Below, one piece after another: positions 23,400-35,640 of a stretch of 64,000 nt of DNA. Both the position numbers and the translations under genes were made by a program. Positions within the stretch are counted from its first letter, which is position 1; each line of letters starts with the position of its first letter. The notes below the pieces were generated by a model. The model saw nothing but the letters and a program-made list of their open reading frames with translations, searched no databases and was not told where the DNA came from. This DNA comes from Acheta domesticus (lineage: Eukaryota; Arthropoda; Insecta; Orthoptera; Gryllidae): positions 53,073,827 to 53,137,826 of the forward strand of contig JAHLJT010003656.1 in NCBI GenBank assembly GCA_031308135.1, read 5' to 3'.

Positions 23400-24185
23400 G
23401 AAATGGGCGTGTGGTTCCTGCTACTCTTTTTATCGACTTTTCGACGACGAAGGGATTTAGTAAAAATATTTCGTCTGTTAACTCGATAAAAATTTTGGGA
23501 CAATACTTCGCGAGAGATAAGATTGTTACCGAGTATCTGACTTGAAATATTCTTCTAGTCATAAGGATTTTGAGGTGGACAAAATGAACGCGGTGATTTG
23601 TAATAAATGACATGGACGTCATGCATGTTGCTTACAGTTGGTTTGTACAAGAACACGAACGCAAAAGTTATGCGTCATGTTGATGCGGCGTGTTTTAGTA
23701 TATAAAGTAATAAGGCAAGCAAACAGCCATATTTTTTAGACATGAAGCGGCGTTTCAATTATATGAATATTGCAGCAAAGTGAAAAACTGATTTCGAAGA
23801 ATAAGACATCAGCAGAACGAAATTTTTACACCACTCGTTTACACCACACTCCGTTTAGTTTAATTCATTCATACAACTTCGTAGTTTCATCATAAGTACC
23901 TGAACGTCTCCGTCTCTTGGAGACAATATGGAATACTCATCTGCATCCGCATCATTTTGGCTTTCATTTTTCAATTATCTTTTCTTATACATTTCCCTTT
24001 TAAAACTACTCGAAAGAAGTGCATTCTACTCGGGTTCTCTATTCCTTCGTATTCCTCTGAATATAGACAAAGTTATCTGAAACGATATCCATTGCTTTTC
24101 TAAATCAGGTGTCGGGAGAAGTTAAGACCTTTTGAGTGTCTCTGCGAGTCGAGATACAAAATGACAAGAAACACGTGAGAGCTGC
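23400..24185. other. No supported gene
   Basis: AT-rich; no repeats or domains recognised. Confidence 0.4.
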
Positions 24186-24189
24186 TGGC

Positions 24190-24640
24190 GTGGGGCGAAA
24201 GGGGCGCATTGCCTCGCCTCGCCTCTCCGCGCTCCGCTGCTCCCGTGCGCGCCCCCGCCTCCCACCAATTCCTCGCCAACGCCCTCGCCAACGCCCTCGC
24301 CAATGCTCCCGCCAACGCTCCCGCCAACGCCTCCGTCGTCAGCGCCCCAGCAAAGCCCCTGGCAGTACCCGCGATCTCCCCGACAATACGTCCGGAAACG
24401 CCTCGACGAAGTCACAGCATTGCCTTTTGCCAAAGGCATCACCGGAAACATCCCAAACCAGACAGCGCCGAACTGCTTTGCCCACTTCGCCCTTCCCTGG
24501 GCCCCCTCCTCACCCTGGCACCCTATCCCCGCCTTTCACCAACACCACCTACGTGGTGTGGCCTTTTCCCCTCTCTTAGCTTTGTATAGGCCCCTGCAAC
24601 TGCCTTCACTCGGCCTCCTCGAGCTCCTCGCCAGGTCCTC
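24190..24640. other. GC-rich stretch with CGCCAACGCCCT repeats
   Basis: Six or so degenerate CTCGCCAACGCC / CCCGCCAACGCT 12-mers lie at 24265-24335. Overlapping frames on both strands (109, 147, 126 and 115 codons) come from this composition and are not called as genes. It abuts the Helitron-like element. Confidence 0.55.
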
Positions 24641-24643
24641 AGC

Positions 24644-26235
24644 CAACTAGAAGTACTAGTACAGTTGCTTGATACCTATGAAGATTGTTTCTTCTGCGTG
24701 TAAGGAAACCATTCAATTAACGTTTTACCGGGGTCTGTATGTGCTTTGTACCTAATTGAGGAGTGATGTGGGTGTACAGTAAAGAGTAAAGACTGTGTTT
24801 TACCTGTACCTGTATTTTCGTTATAATTTGATGAAAGTTTCAAGTCAGACACGTAGCTTTGTCAAAAGTAAAAAGCTTTTCTAATATTTTTAAGATTATC
24901 ACGAAAAGCTAAAAGCTAACTGTCAAATAATACCGAATAATTACTTTAAATGTCTTTAAAGAAGTGATGTGAATTGTTCCAAGAAAACTCTCCATAATGC
25001 TGAATAAATCTTTATTGAAAATATCTTTTAAACATCAATTGAACTGTTTTTTAATGTGATATTGTGTTAGTACATTGCAAGTTACCTTTATATATTTTTA
25101 AACAAATTAACACGTTTCGTTAAGTACTGAACTTCTTGAAATAGAAATAGAAGGATAGGGGTAAGTGTGGGTTCTAACGTGTGAGAGTTCTCGCACGGGT
25201 ACATGGAGGTAGTAGACGAAAACTTGTGTATGGCACAATACAAGGAACAAAATTTTAATCTAGCTAAATTAAAATAGCTTGAAATAAATGAAAAACATAA
25301 ATCAAACAACGCTGGCCTACAATGCTACGTGATTTATTTTAAAAAATCAATTAACTTTAAAATTATAGAAAGAATAGGGCAAGTCACTTGACAACTGCCA
25401 ACGATCGCAGTTCAAACGCACGATTTAAATGTTGGCGGTATATAGAAGTATGCACATCAACGCCCAGCTGCAAACTCATATTGTAAATAATACACCGTTT
25501 GATATTAAACTCAAGGTGTTGGTTCGTTAAGATATTTAATATGCAAACATCGTTTGAGAAACATTCCCATGTACCGAAGTGAAGTCTAAGCCTACTAATT
25601 TTTTTCTAATGGTAACAAATGGTATTTAGTACTCAAAGGTGAAAATATTAATTTGATTATATTCTGGCTCGGAATTGCTTTTCTTGAGGTACGTACGAAC
25701 GCAGAAAATAATCCAATACTTTTTAGTACACAAATAATCTTTCAGTTTTCGCACCCCAGCAAGCTGACACCCTGACTCTCCAAAACCCCCTGTTTCTCAT
25801 AACAAATCAAGGGAAGTTAAATCTTAATGCAAAGAGTAGGGTTGTACTTGCTCGATCCGGTATTTTGGCACTACTTTACTTTGCTTTCTTAAGAGTAAAA
25901 ACCTTTTCTATTATTTTTGTGAATATCAAGGAAGCGAAAAGCTAACTCTCAAGGAAGATTGAATAATTTCTTCAAATGTAGTTTTTAAAGAAGTATGAAT
26001 TCTTCCAAGAACATATATCTATAATGCTGAATAAACGTTTATTGAAAATTTGTTTCCAACATCAATTGCATTGTTATTTTTGTTTGATATTCTGTAAGTA
26101 CATTAGAAGTTACAATTATACATTAAAAAATAAACACGTTTCATTAACAACTTTCCTTCTTAATGGAAAGGATAGGCAAATGGATAGGGAAAGGGTGGGT
26201 TTTAACATGGGAGTGTTCTCGCACGGGTACGCTAG
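24644..26235 (+). mobile_element. Helitron-like non-autonomous element, copy 1
   Basis: About 1.6 kb is colinear with 47758-49402. Both begin near CAAC(T/C)AGAAGTACT and end GGGTACGCTAG|T. The end follows Helitron rules: CTRR at the terminus (26232-26235), a T next to it and no inverted terminal repeat. The element has two homologous halves. Unit A (24644-25203) ends in GTGAGAGTTCTCGCAC plus GGGTAC, and unit B (about 25860-26235) in GTGTTCTCGCACGGGTACGCTAG, with a spacer between. No Rep/helicase is encoded. A typical 5' TC end was not found. Confidence 0.6.
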
Positions 26236-26504
26236 TTTGTAATAATAATTGATATATTGCGATTACGTGTTATTATGATATTGCATGTTGTATCCACGTT
26301 CATAAAAATAATTATTTGGAATGTTTGAAATTCAAGTGTTCGAATTTTTTGTTGAGCACTTCTTTTTCTAGAACTGGTAGGAGTAGAACCGAGGGCGTTT
26401 TACTATTTTGTTAGCGATACAAAAAAATCAAAACTGAAGCTCGTTAACCGAAGCAAATAAATTTTCTATAACTCGGAAGCGAAAATGTACAGTTCGCTCA
26501 GATA

Positions 26505-26572
26505 TCTATTTATTTATATATTCATTTGTCAAAAACAGTAAAATCTGTATATGACGTGTGGGGAAAGAGATT
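26505..26572 (-). repeat. Retroposon 3' tail with hairpin, copy 2
   Basis: TTTATTTATATATTCATTT is followed by GTCAAAAACAGTAAAATCTG and TATATGACGTGTGGGGAA, the same terminal string as at 15021. Confidence 0.6.
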
Positions 26573-26889
26573 TACCTGCGCACATTTTCTTGAGGGCTAG
26601 AGTAAAAAAACGAAAAAATGAATTTAGAAAATAATTATTTTAGAAAAATAAAAATATTTAAAAATGTTTGTTCCCGAGTTATAGAAAATCAATTTCAACG
26701 GTAAATGAACTACAAGCAAAAGGAGTGCTCAACAAAACGTGCGCACAGTGAAGCTACATTTACGTCCAAAAGCAAAACAAGGGGCCTTCTCAGCATTTGC
26801 TCAATGGATCAGGGAAACTGGACAAAAACCTGATCGAGATGGGGGTCATTGACCCGGAAGCTGAAGTACATTACTTGTTACAGGCGTAT
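26573..26889. other. No supported gene
   Basis: AT-rich sequence between a retroposon tail and the CR1-like LINE. Some of it may belong to either element. Confidence 0.3.
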
Positions 26890-26965
26890 TAAATATTTTT
26901 TTAAAATGTATACAATACAAACGTAAACTAATTCATTATCTATCTTTGTTTTGTTACAATAAACA

Positions 26966-29936
26966 TTATTTTTCTTTTTCACGATCAGTATAGTCTCTAA
27001 TTGTATAGAAACAGTTTTGCAGCAGAAAAGATTTTACTTTAAACTTAAATTTGTGTACCGACTTTAATTGTTTTATGTCATCTGGCAATGCGTTGTAAAG
27101 TAACGTACATGTATTGTATATTGATTTCTTGTACTGAGCTGTTGATAGTGACACTTAATGCACGTGATTTCTACGGCGTGTGTTGTAATTATAAATATCA
27201 ATATTGCATGAAAATATGTTCCCTCCGTTAAGTAGGTCATTTTTGACAAATATTACAGATTCGTAAATAAATAGACAAGGCAATGGTAAGATTCCCAGCT
27301 CAATGAAAAGAGGCTTGCAGGGATCACGTGGAAGGAATTTTTTCATTCTTCGAAAAATTTTCTTTTGCAATCTGAAGGTCTGAATACTACAGGATGAGCT
27401 TCCCCAGAATATTATGCCATATCTCAGGCGGGAGTATACAGTGCAAAGTAAACGCAACGAGCTGCATGAAGGCTGACAGAATTTGAAAGAATTCTGAATG
27501 CGTAGCATAATGAACTTAATTTAGTGTTTAATTCTGTTATAAGTAGATTCCATTTGAGGTTTGATTGAATTGAATGACCTAAAAATGTTGTTGCCTCAAC
27601 ATCAGCTAATTGCATATTGTTCATTTTCAATGGAACATGCGATTTCCGATTTGAGATGCCAAAATGCATTGAAACAGTTTTTCTTTCGTTAACAATTATT
27701 AATTTGTTATTATTAAACCGATTTGAAACTTCTGAAATTGTACTATTTACTGCTTCTTTTTTTGCAAAGAACATTCGTGTCATCAGCAAACAGAACCGTT
27801 CTTCCATTTTTAATAGACGAGGGCATATCATTTACATATAACAGAAAGAGAATAGGACCTAAGAACTAACCTTGCGGGACCCCCTGCTCAATTGGCAAAA
27901 AATTGGAAATGTAAGTATGTAATGTCCTTTCGTGCCAGTATGGTATTTCTACTCTTTGAGTCCGATGTTTAAGGTACGAAGTTATCCAATCTAGGGCAAT
28001 ACCACGGATTCCATACGAAGGTAATTTTGAGAGATGTTATTGTCAATAACGTCAAAAGCTTTCGAAAGATCTAAGAATATTCCAATGGGTACTTCATTTT
28101 AGTCTATTGATGAAGCAACATCTTTGAGAAAAGAAAAAATGGCAGTTTCCGTAGATTTTGATTTTCTAAAACCGTGTTGTGAGTCTGAAAACGCTTTGTT
28201 TTTCCTGAGAAAAGTTTCCATTCGTAAGTAGAAAAGCCTCTCTAATATTTTTGAGAAAACTGACAAAAGAGAAATTGGCCGGTAATTTTGAATATCATTT
28301 TTGTTCCCTTTTTTAAAAAGTGGCTTAATTTTTGCTGTTATGAAAATATCTGGAAATATTCCTGTACATAAAGAAGCATTGAAAATGTGAGTTACCGAAT
28401 GTATAAAGGCAAATTCCGGAAATTCATCTAAACCAGATGAATATTTATTTTTTAGTTTACTGACTATTCTGAGGATTTCGTTGGGAGAAGTTTCGGAAAT
28501 AAACGTCGTATCGGAAATTTTTTGGGAAGTGTAAGATGTTGAATTTTGTGGTTTTATTCTCTTCGTGAGATCAGACGCAATTATAGAAAAGTGTTTGTTG
28601 AAGAGATTGGCAACTTTTTCCGGATTACTCATTTCTATTTCATAGAAATAGAAATTTCTATTTCATTTCTATTTCTAGCTCGTCATACGCAGTTTTTAAC
28701 TGTTTTTGACGTAAATAAAATAAAAATAAAATAAAATAAGAAGTAGAACATTATCCTTTAAAATAACATTCTCTACAAGGTATCGAGATGATGTGGTTGT
28801 ATTTTTTACGATATCCCACATTGCTCAGTTTTGTTACTAGCGCTCAAAATGTCCTGACTCGTTTTTCATTATTTTTGCCTGAACTATTACTTTTCTTAAA
28901 ATTCTTTTGTATTCTCGGAAGTATATATGGAAACCGGGTGATATGTTATGATGTTTAGAAATAAAGTAAAGCGTACGTTTGTTTTCACACGATGTTCTAA
29001 TTCCTTGTGTGATCCAAGTATTACTTTTGCTTGAAATGTTTAATTTTCTCTTTTTAATAGGAAAGCACGGTAAAAATGAATTGAAAGCTTGGAGAAAAAT
29101 AAATTATATTTTTCATTTGTGTCAACAGCGTTATAAACTGCGTCCCATGATTCCTTCATCAAGTAGTCCGTAAATAATTTTATTTTAACTTTAGTGAATG
29201 CTCTGCACATGCGTGAATTATTTATTGTGTCAGTGTTTATGTTCTTAGTAATTGTAAGAATTTGTGCATCGTGGTCACTGTATCCTAGATTATTCGTTAT
29301 TATTTCATATGTAGTTGTGGTTTTGTTAATTATAGTTTGATCTAATGCTTTTTGTGATTTAAGCGTATTCCCTGTAGGTACATTCACTGTAATATCTAAA
29401 TTAAAAGAATGAAGTAAATTGAGAAACTGCTCTTTTTCGTGGGATTCGCTCAGAAAATCAATATTGAAATCTCCACATACAACAATGGATTTAAAAGAGA
29501 GTTTACTAATTTTGTTCAGAATTATCTCTAGATTTTCCAAGAAAGTGAAATAATATAAAGCTCGCTTTGTTGGAGGTCTGTAAACGCAAAGTAAGATAAT
29601 TTTGAGCGTAGTAAGATGTACTACTGTTGTTTCAAAAACATTTTCAACTGCATATAAATTGAATTCTGACAAGAAGGTAGAATCAATATAATTTCTTATG
29701 TAAATACACGAACCTCCGTAAGCAGGGCCCTTATTTGATTCCCTTGCTCTACAATACGATCCTGCAAGGTAAAAACTAGGAATTTGGAGTGTGTTTATAT
29801 CATTTTGAGACAACCAATGTTCTGTAAAGCAAAAAATATCTATTTGTCTTAGATCACATTGTAATGCTGCCTCGTTGAATTCAATTTTATTTGAAAGAGA
29901 TTGCACATTATGATGCATTATTTGAATCTTTTGCAT
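26966..29936 (-). pseudogene. CR1/Jockey-type ORF2: AP endonuclease plus reverse transcriptase, broken
   Basis: The first 298 codons (29936-29040) are intact and form an apurinic-type endonuclease that would nick the target. They include HHNVQSL, FTEHWL (catalytic Glu), GGSCIYIR, YRPP, CGDFNID and SDHDAQIL near aa 10-235. A linker (WITQGIRTSCENKRTLYF) follows to 28745. The reverse transcriptase starts at 28632 (SNPEKVANLFNKHF, NYRPISLLS, QHGFRKSKST). It then runs through stops: FLDLSKAFDVIDNN (about 28050), a QGVPQG region with a stop (27870) and LFADDTNV (27793-27777). The C-terminal piece (27154-26966) ends with NALPDDIKQLKSVHKFKFK. At least four lesions exclude activity. Confidence 0.8.
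28681..28740 (+). repeat. Inserted retroposon 3' tail, copy 4 (opposite orientation)
   Basis: CGTCATACGCAGTTTTTAAC, then TGTTTTTGACG and a TAAATAAAATAAAA tail, matches the inverted form of the 15021 string. It splits ORF2 of the CR1-like LINE between the endonuclease linker and RT, so it inserted after that LINE. Confidence 0.6.
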
Positions 29937-29999
29937 GTACCTACACGGATGTTTTTCTGCTGCATCTGACTGTAGTTGCTACTTATTTATTTCATTTTT

Positions 30000-30545
30000 A
30001 CCTCGAGTGCATGGTCGTAGGAAGTATCGTGTCCCAGCAGTGACAAGAGGTGAGGAAGGAGAGGTGATAGATGTAGAGGAATAAGTAGTGGGAGAGGTAA
30101 TACTAGGTTCAGGGGATAAGGTAATTGGGCCCAAAGGGGGTCCCAGAGGATGGAAGAGAACTAGGAAATGTAGGTGGGGATGGGTCTTGGGCAGGACACT
30201 GCCAAGTTTGTGAAATGATGTGTTTTGCAAGCTCACTACCGAGTGCATGTTTTCCGACAAGGTTCAGGTGAAGACCTTGTCAGGTGAAGGGTTTTTCTGA
30301 GAGAAAGTTTAGCTCAAACAATTTAACATGTGTGCCTCTCAGATGCAGTTTCAATTGTTGTTTGCGTGACTAATTTCTTTGCACAGTGTTGGTTTGTTGT
30401 ACCAGAAGGGCAGAATCGAGACTACAATGTTCGTGTTTTGGGCGACACGTTGTAATTTGTCAACATGGTGTTCAGGCGTAATATTAGTGTCAGAAGTAAC
30501 TATAGCGACACCGTAGAGTGTGAAGACATTTTCATTACAATATGT
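30000..30545 (-). pseudogene. ORF1 remnant of the CR1-like LINE, SGNH-esterase type
   Basis: On the minus strand, DTNITPEHHVDKLQRVA lies at about 30500-30440. Further on, FT*QGLHLNLVGKHALGSEL (30290-30230; * is a stop) is the C-terminal His block of SGNH/GDSL hydrolases, a domain found in ORF1 of CR1/L2-type LINEs. A Pro/Ser-rich tail follows. The catalytic Ser block is not recognisable. Several stops occur. Its position 5' of the endonuclease ORF supports the call. Confidence 0.5.
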
Positions 30546-30562
30546 GGAAAAGAAATGTATGC

Positions 30563-30610
30563 TTATTTATTTATTTATTTGTCAAAAAACAGTAAAAACT
30601 GTATATGACA
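30563..30610 (-). repeat. Retroposon 3' tail with hairpin, copy 3
   Basis: TTATTTATTTATTTATTT is followed by GTCAAAAAACAGTAAAAACT and GTATATGACA. Confidence 0.6.
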
Positions 30611-30619
30611 CAACTATAT

Positions 30620-32289
30620 GAAACTGTATGTTCGAAACACTCTTCATGCTGAAGATAAAATTTTCAATGTAAAAAACAAATTAATTGTTGTCCAAAAATG
30701 TAAGAAATAGTATGCATTTTCATTGTTGTCAGTTCTAACAATCAAACAAAAACAAATAGAGCATACCGTATCCACTATGTATCCGACGGAGTCACCTCGT
30801 GCTTATTCGGTTGAAAAAACGCGTGGGCTTTCTAGGTAAAATACAACTCACCCCATCGGTAGTCCAGTCAATCCTCTCCTAAGCTTCTCCTGTAAGAGTC
30901 TCGGCTAGCAAATCTAAAATTACAAAAATCTAGATTTTCCAAAAACAATTCCTCCGTATCATTACAAAAGCACAATGATATATACCGAATTCCCAACTAT
31001 GTAGTGAACTCAGCATTATTATAATCTAGGTTAATATCCCCCTCTTATCGTTTCGTGTCTATCTCAACATCGTACAGATTCCTTCAGCAGTTTACTGCAA
31101 AGTTGATAAATACAATCCTCACAGTAAACGGCTAAGATGAAGATTCCTGCTTCAGTTCTTTTACTCACCATTCTAGGCATTCACCCGATGGTGCTTCCCA
31201 CATGTAAATTAAATAACTTTAACAAAGATATGTTAAATCAAATATCAAAAATAATGTAAATCAACATCAAATAACCGTAACTTGACTGCAAGGGATATAG
31301 TCGCTAATCAGGAATATTTTTTTCCAAAAAGGACAAACTTCAGCGAAAGCGAAACTCTGTCGAATACAAAAGCGAAATGACAATGAAGCATAAATTTACA
31401 ACATGGGGCACAATGAACTGTAGTGTTCTCTCACTGCATAGTTCATAGTACGTCGAACTACTTTCATGAATATTAAATCACAACGTAACGAATTACATTC
31501 GTTTTACAAATTTTACGAGGTTTAAACTTTTGTTAACGTAACCAATCTATAATACAATTTCCTTAGTCCCTGGGATTCTATCGTAAAATTAGAGCATTTG
31601 AAGCAAGATAGAAACTTGAGGTTTGGTAGATTATTATTTAAAGTTTAAGGTTATGCTGCCAACAAATATTTATTGGAAAGAACGTCTCCGCCATTTGTGG
31701 AAACACCGTGAACCTAAACTTTGATACACACGCTATTGGATTCCTTAAACGCAGTGTACGTAAACAAATTGTTACGTATTAGAACTAAATTCGATTCCTT
31801 CATGAGACGTAGCAATAATAAAAAACATCTCAAATACACATCTGGTGGCCCCTTCAATGTACTCCCTAAAATCGATTCGCCTGTCCCTAGAGGACAACAG
31901 ACGTCGGTTTGAGAACCAATTACTGATAATAGAGGAATCTTGAAATCGAAAAATATTAAAGAAATTAATTAGTGTTCCACATTGCAATGAATTATTAATA
32001 TGTAATGTTTGATTTTGTTCTGTTACATTATGAGGTTACTATTAGTATTACGTTAATGGGAATATCAGTCACCAACTCTCGTAACCAATAGTGACAGTCC
32101 TCCACAGATTCCTCCACACTTATGGTGGAGTGTGGCGTAGTTCATTACATTTAATAACCTTTTTCGTTTATTACATCAAGCTTTTTATTTGATTCAATTC
32201 GGAATACATGTAGCGTAGACTTAGTTTCAATTTAAACCGAATGATCGTGACCGATTACAGAAATGTGCATGAGATGCGTACACGTGTCA
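30620..32289. other. No supported gene
   Basis: AT-rich sequence with short frames only. I see no domains, terminal repeats or tandem arrays. Confidence 0.45.
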
Positions 32290-33420
32290 TGGCGGGGCGA
32301 AGGACATCCAGTCGCATGTGCAGCTGGCGCTGGAGGCGCTGGCGAGGCGAGGCGAGGCCGATGGCGCCCGCAACCTGCGGAGCGGGGCGGAGAGAGCGAG
32401 GAAAACAAACAGCGGCGCTGTCACGGCTGCTGCCCACACATGCGCCGCTACTGGCAGCCACAGCAATTAGAGTTGGCGGCGGAGGCCTAACCGAGCGTTT
32501 TGCAGCCGTTTTGCACCGTCCCCGCCGCCGACGTCCCCGCCACCGTCCCCGATTCCGTCGTCCGCGCCGCCATCGTCCCCGCCGTCGTCGTCCCCGCCGC
32601 AGTTGCCCCCTCTTCCGTCGTCCCCGCCGCCGTCGTCCCCGCCGCCGCCGTGCCCGCCACCGTCGTATCCGCCGTCGTCGTCGTCCCCGCCGCCGCCGTC
32701 CCCGTCGCCGTCGTATCCGCCGTCGTTGTCGTCCCCGCCGCCATCGTCTCCGCCGCCGTCGTCCCCGCCGCCGCCGTCCCCGCCGCCGCCGTCCCCGCCG
32801 CCGTCGTCTCCGCCGCCGTCGTCCCCGTCGTCGTCGTCCCCGCCGCCGCCGTCCCCGTCGCCGTCGTATCCGCCGTCGTTGTCGTCCCCGCCTCCGCCGT
32901 CCCCGCCGCCGTCGTCCGCGCCGCCATCGTCTCCGCCGCCGTCGTCCCCGCCGCCGCCGTCCCCGCCACCGTCGTATCCGCCGTCGTCGTCGTCCCCGCC
33001 GCCGCCGTCCCCGTCGCCGTCGTATCCGCCGTCGTTGTCGTCCCCGCCTCCGCCGTCCCCGCCGCCGTCGTCCGCGCCGCCATCGTCTCCGCCGCCGTCG
33101 TCCCCGCCGCCGCCGTCCCCGCCGCCGCCGTCCCCGCCGCCGTCGTCTCCGCCGCCGTCGTCCCCGCCGCCGCCGTCCCCGCCGCCGTCGTCTCCGCCGC
33201 CGTCGTCCCCGCCGCCGTCGTCCCCGCCGCCGCCGTCCCCGCCGCCGTCGTCTCCGCCGCCGTCGTCCCCGCCGCCGTCGTCCCCGCTGCCGTCGTCTCC
33301 TCCTCCACCGAGAAGGAGGTCGCGACCCGTCGCGCGAAGAAAGGGCCCCGGGGCGGCAAACGAAAGCGCTCAGACACTCCCGGTCGCCAAAAGAGCTACA
33401 AAATAACTGGGGCCGCGATA
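32290..33420. repeat. GC-rich region with a (CCGCCGTCGTCC)-type minisatellite
   Basis: About 32511-33310 is built of CCG, TCG and TCC triplets arranged in 9-12 bp units. Higher-order copies also exist: CCCGTCGCCGTCGTATCC starts at 32701, 32854 and 33010, a step of 153-156 bp. All forward frames and at least two reverse frames are open for 260-400 codons, giving Arg-rich, Ala/Val-rich, Pro/Ser-rich and Ala/Thr-rich translations. Simultaneous openness is the sign of a stop-free repeat, not of a gene. The minus strand is G-rich and could form quadruplexes. Confidence 0.8.
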
Positions 33421-33429
33421 ATTGCCACG

Positions 33430-35159
33430 TCACGAAACCAGATGTATGGGAGTGAGTACACAGGCTTGCAAAATCATGAATTAATATCTCGCTGAATGAG
33501 GTGTGGATTCACTGCAATAAGTGTTGCACTTCAAAGAAAATTGTCTGTTAGCCTATATTCATTCAAGTTATTGCATTACATTTTTGCTGCGGTTTTATAC
33601 ACATTGTGCAGGCATAGGTCATGGTCATCTAACACATGCATATATTTAAATATTGTGTGAACGGACACGGATCATTGTTCATTCTTTAAATGTCTCACAA
33701 ACGGTATTGCAGGCAAAAACACTTTGAATCTTCAGACATCATCGACGCTTTATTGCGAATTTTGCATTGCGGCAGTAAAGTGTTCACCGATGACACTTGT
33801 TAAAAATCTTTTCGGAATTTCAAATGTATGAGATTTTTTACTGAATCTTGTTAACATTTTTTATATGCTGATATCAAATGCGAAATCGGTTTTGTTCTCC
33901 ATGCTTTGGTTTTCGTGCTATTTGAACTTTTTTATTCCGCCATAGGCAGTGAAAACTTCCGTGCGCGAGCAGTGAGCAGCCAGACTGATTTTGGACACTA
34001 AGGTGAAAGAATTGTAAGTGCTGCAAAAGCCATTGGCAAATACATGTAGTCTAACCAAGTCCCCATAATCGTATGGTAATGACCGTCCTTCCCAGTTGCA
34101 AATTAAAAGTTGCACTGGCTGCCATGCTGGCAGCAAATTTACGCGCGTAATTCAAATACGTCGAAATTTTTCAGATATTTCCGCTTTTTCAAGGCTTTAA
34201 ATACGTAGAATGGAAGACTTATTGAAATACTAACTCACTGTTTAAAGTAATATATGCAAAACTAACATGAAAAAGTCAAAACGTTTATGTATCTCTAACA
34301 TAATATCACACGTCTTTATCATACATATTTACCCTAGAGCTTTATAAAGCACAAATAACACTGTTGTTTAAAGCCCATGAAGTTTTTGGAACTTGTAACA
34401 GCACTTTTGAAAGTGCAAAATAAGCATATGAGATTTTACCCTAAAAATGGGTTTGTATTTACTCCATGAAGTTGTTCAGTCAGTGATAAGTGATTATATT
34501 GAGCACACTAAAGGGGTTATCATGAAAGTAGTTTTGATAGGTTGAGGATATTGTCCCTCACAAAACATCATATTGTAGTAGATGTCGGGACATGTCTTTC
34601 GCAAACTTTCGTTATCATTTTTAAAGTGTATTCCTCTAATCCAAACTAAATTCAAAATTGTATATCTTGACAAATTCTACATCTTTTTTTCAGTAAAAGT
34701 GTAAATCCTATTACTTAAAATTTTTAGAATTCTTAACTTCAAATAAGTAATTTTTATACACTTTCGATACATAAGAAAGTTCCCTACAGAGCACACACAA
34801 ACCTGGATTAAATGGTCATGTTAATCGGCATTAAATATACGCGTTCTTGGTGATTCCATCAGTCTCTAGACAAATCTCGGAATTCATGCATTAGGGAATA
34901 TTTAGGGAATATCTACTCTGGAGAAATGGCAAGTTATCTAAAAACTAGTGGTGCTACAGAATGGCACAGACTTTCCCTATTAGTTTTCTATTCCCTTGGG
35001 ACTTCGCTAGCTATTCGGAATTGCCACAAACTCTTTCTTGCCAGCTGTCATTTATCACCGCCAAAAGTACATTTTTTTGTCATTTTCTTAATTTTTCGGT
35101 TTCCTATTGGTAACGGAAATATTCATTTTAGAATATTAAAGAACACAAAAACCTCGTCC
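33430..35159. other. No supported gene
   Basis: AT-rich; short frames only. I see nothing specific. Confidence 0.45.
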
Positions 35160-35640
35160 TAAACGGCTATTTTGTCTCAAACGTTTTTTGTGCTATTTTA
35201 AAGAAAATGGCGTTTTAGCGCTACTAAAAATGTGAAATATGAAGCTCATTTTCACAGACAATGTTTGATTTTCAAAATACGTTATTTGAAGTTATTTGGA
35301 GCACTTGCACTCACAAGTTTAATAATGTTTACAAATTGCTGGTAATGTGCATATTAAAGATGTGAGAGATCTTTCAAAAAATTACAATTATGTAATTTTT
35401 GAAAAAAATAACTTAAAATAAACTTTACGCTATACTAAAGAGTTTAATTAGCACTATCGGTTACAAAAGTTTGAAGAAACAATTTGCAGCCATATATGAG
35501 AAAATGGCGTTTGAGCATTTCTGAAAATGCGAAATTTTGAGCTACTTTTTACAGAAAACGGTTGTGTTTTCGAGAAACTTTACTAGACATTATTTAAAGC
35601 AAATGTACTCGTAAATATAATAATGTGAAAAGCATTGATT
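35160..35640 (+). repeat. Two neighbouring partial modules of the GGAC-tailed repeat family
   Basis: 35200-35330 (AAAATGGCGTTTTAGCGC, then GAAATATGAAGCTCATTTTC) and 35500-35630 (AAAATGGCGTTTGAGCATTT, then GAAATTTTGAGCTACTTTTT) are diverged copies of one module, each ending in a TAATAATGTG/TTTAATAATG motif. The copy at 36.3 kb has related sequence before its tail. Confidence 0.45.

Larger units (their letters stand above)
26890..30545 (-). mobile_element. Nearly full-length but degenerate CR1-like LINE
   Basis: Both ORFs are traceable on the minus strand: an esterase-type ORF1 remnant (30000-30545) and an endonuclease-plus-reverse-transcriptase ORF2 (26966-29936). The 3' end lies near AATAAACATT at 26940. 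A short tail of another retroposon is inserted at 28681-28740. About 3.6 kb survives, but frameshifts and stops break both ORFs. Confidence 0.75.

Noticed and set aside
22834..23503. 167- and 219-codon minus frames and a 74-codon plus frame
   Set aside because: Overlapping frames in a CpG-rich, triplet-repeat island; compositional.
24100..24650. Several 75-147-codon overlapping frames
   Set aside because: Both strands are open simultaneously over a CGCCAACGCC repeat; no family recognised.
32241..33495. Long open frames of 260-404 codons on both strands (Arg-, Ala/Val-, Pro/Ser- and Ala/Thr-rich)
   Set aside because: They overlap in at least five frames and exist because the CCG/TCG/TCC repeat contains no stop triplet. 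No conserved domain or splice structure is seen.
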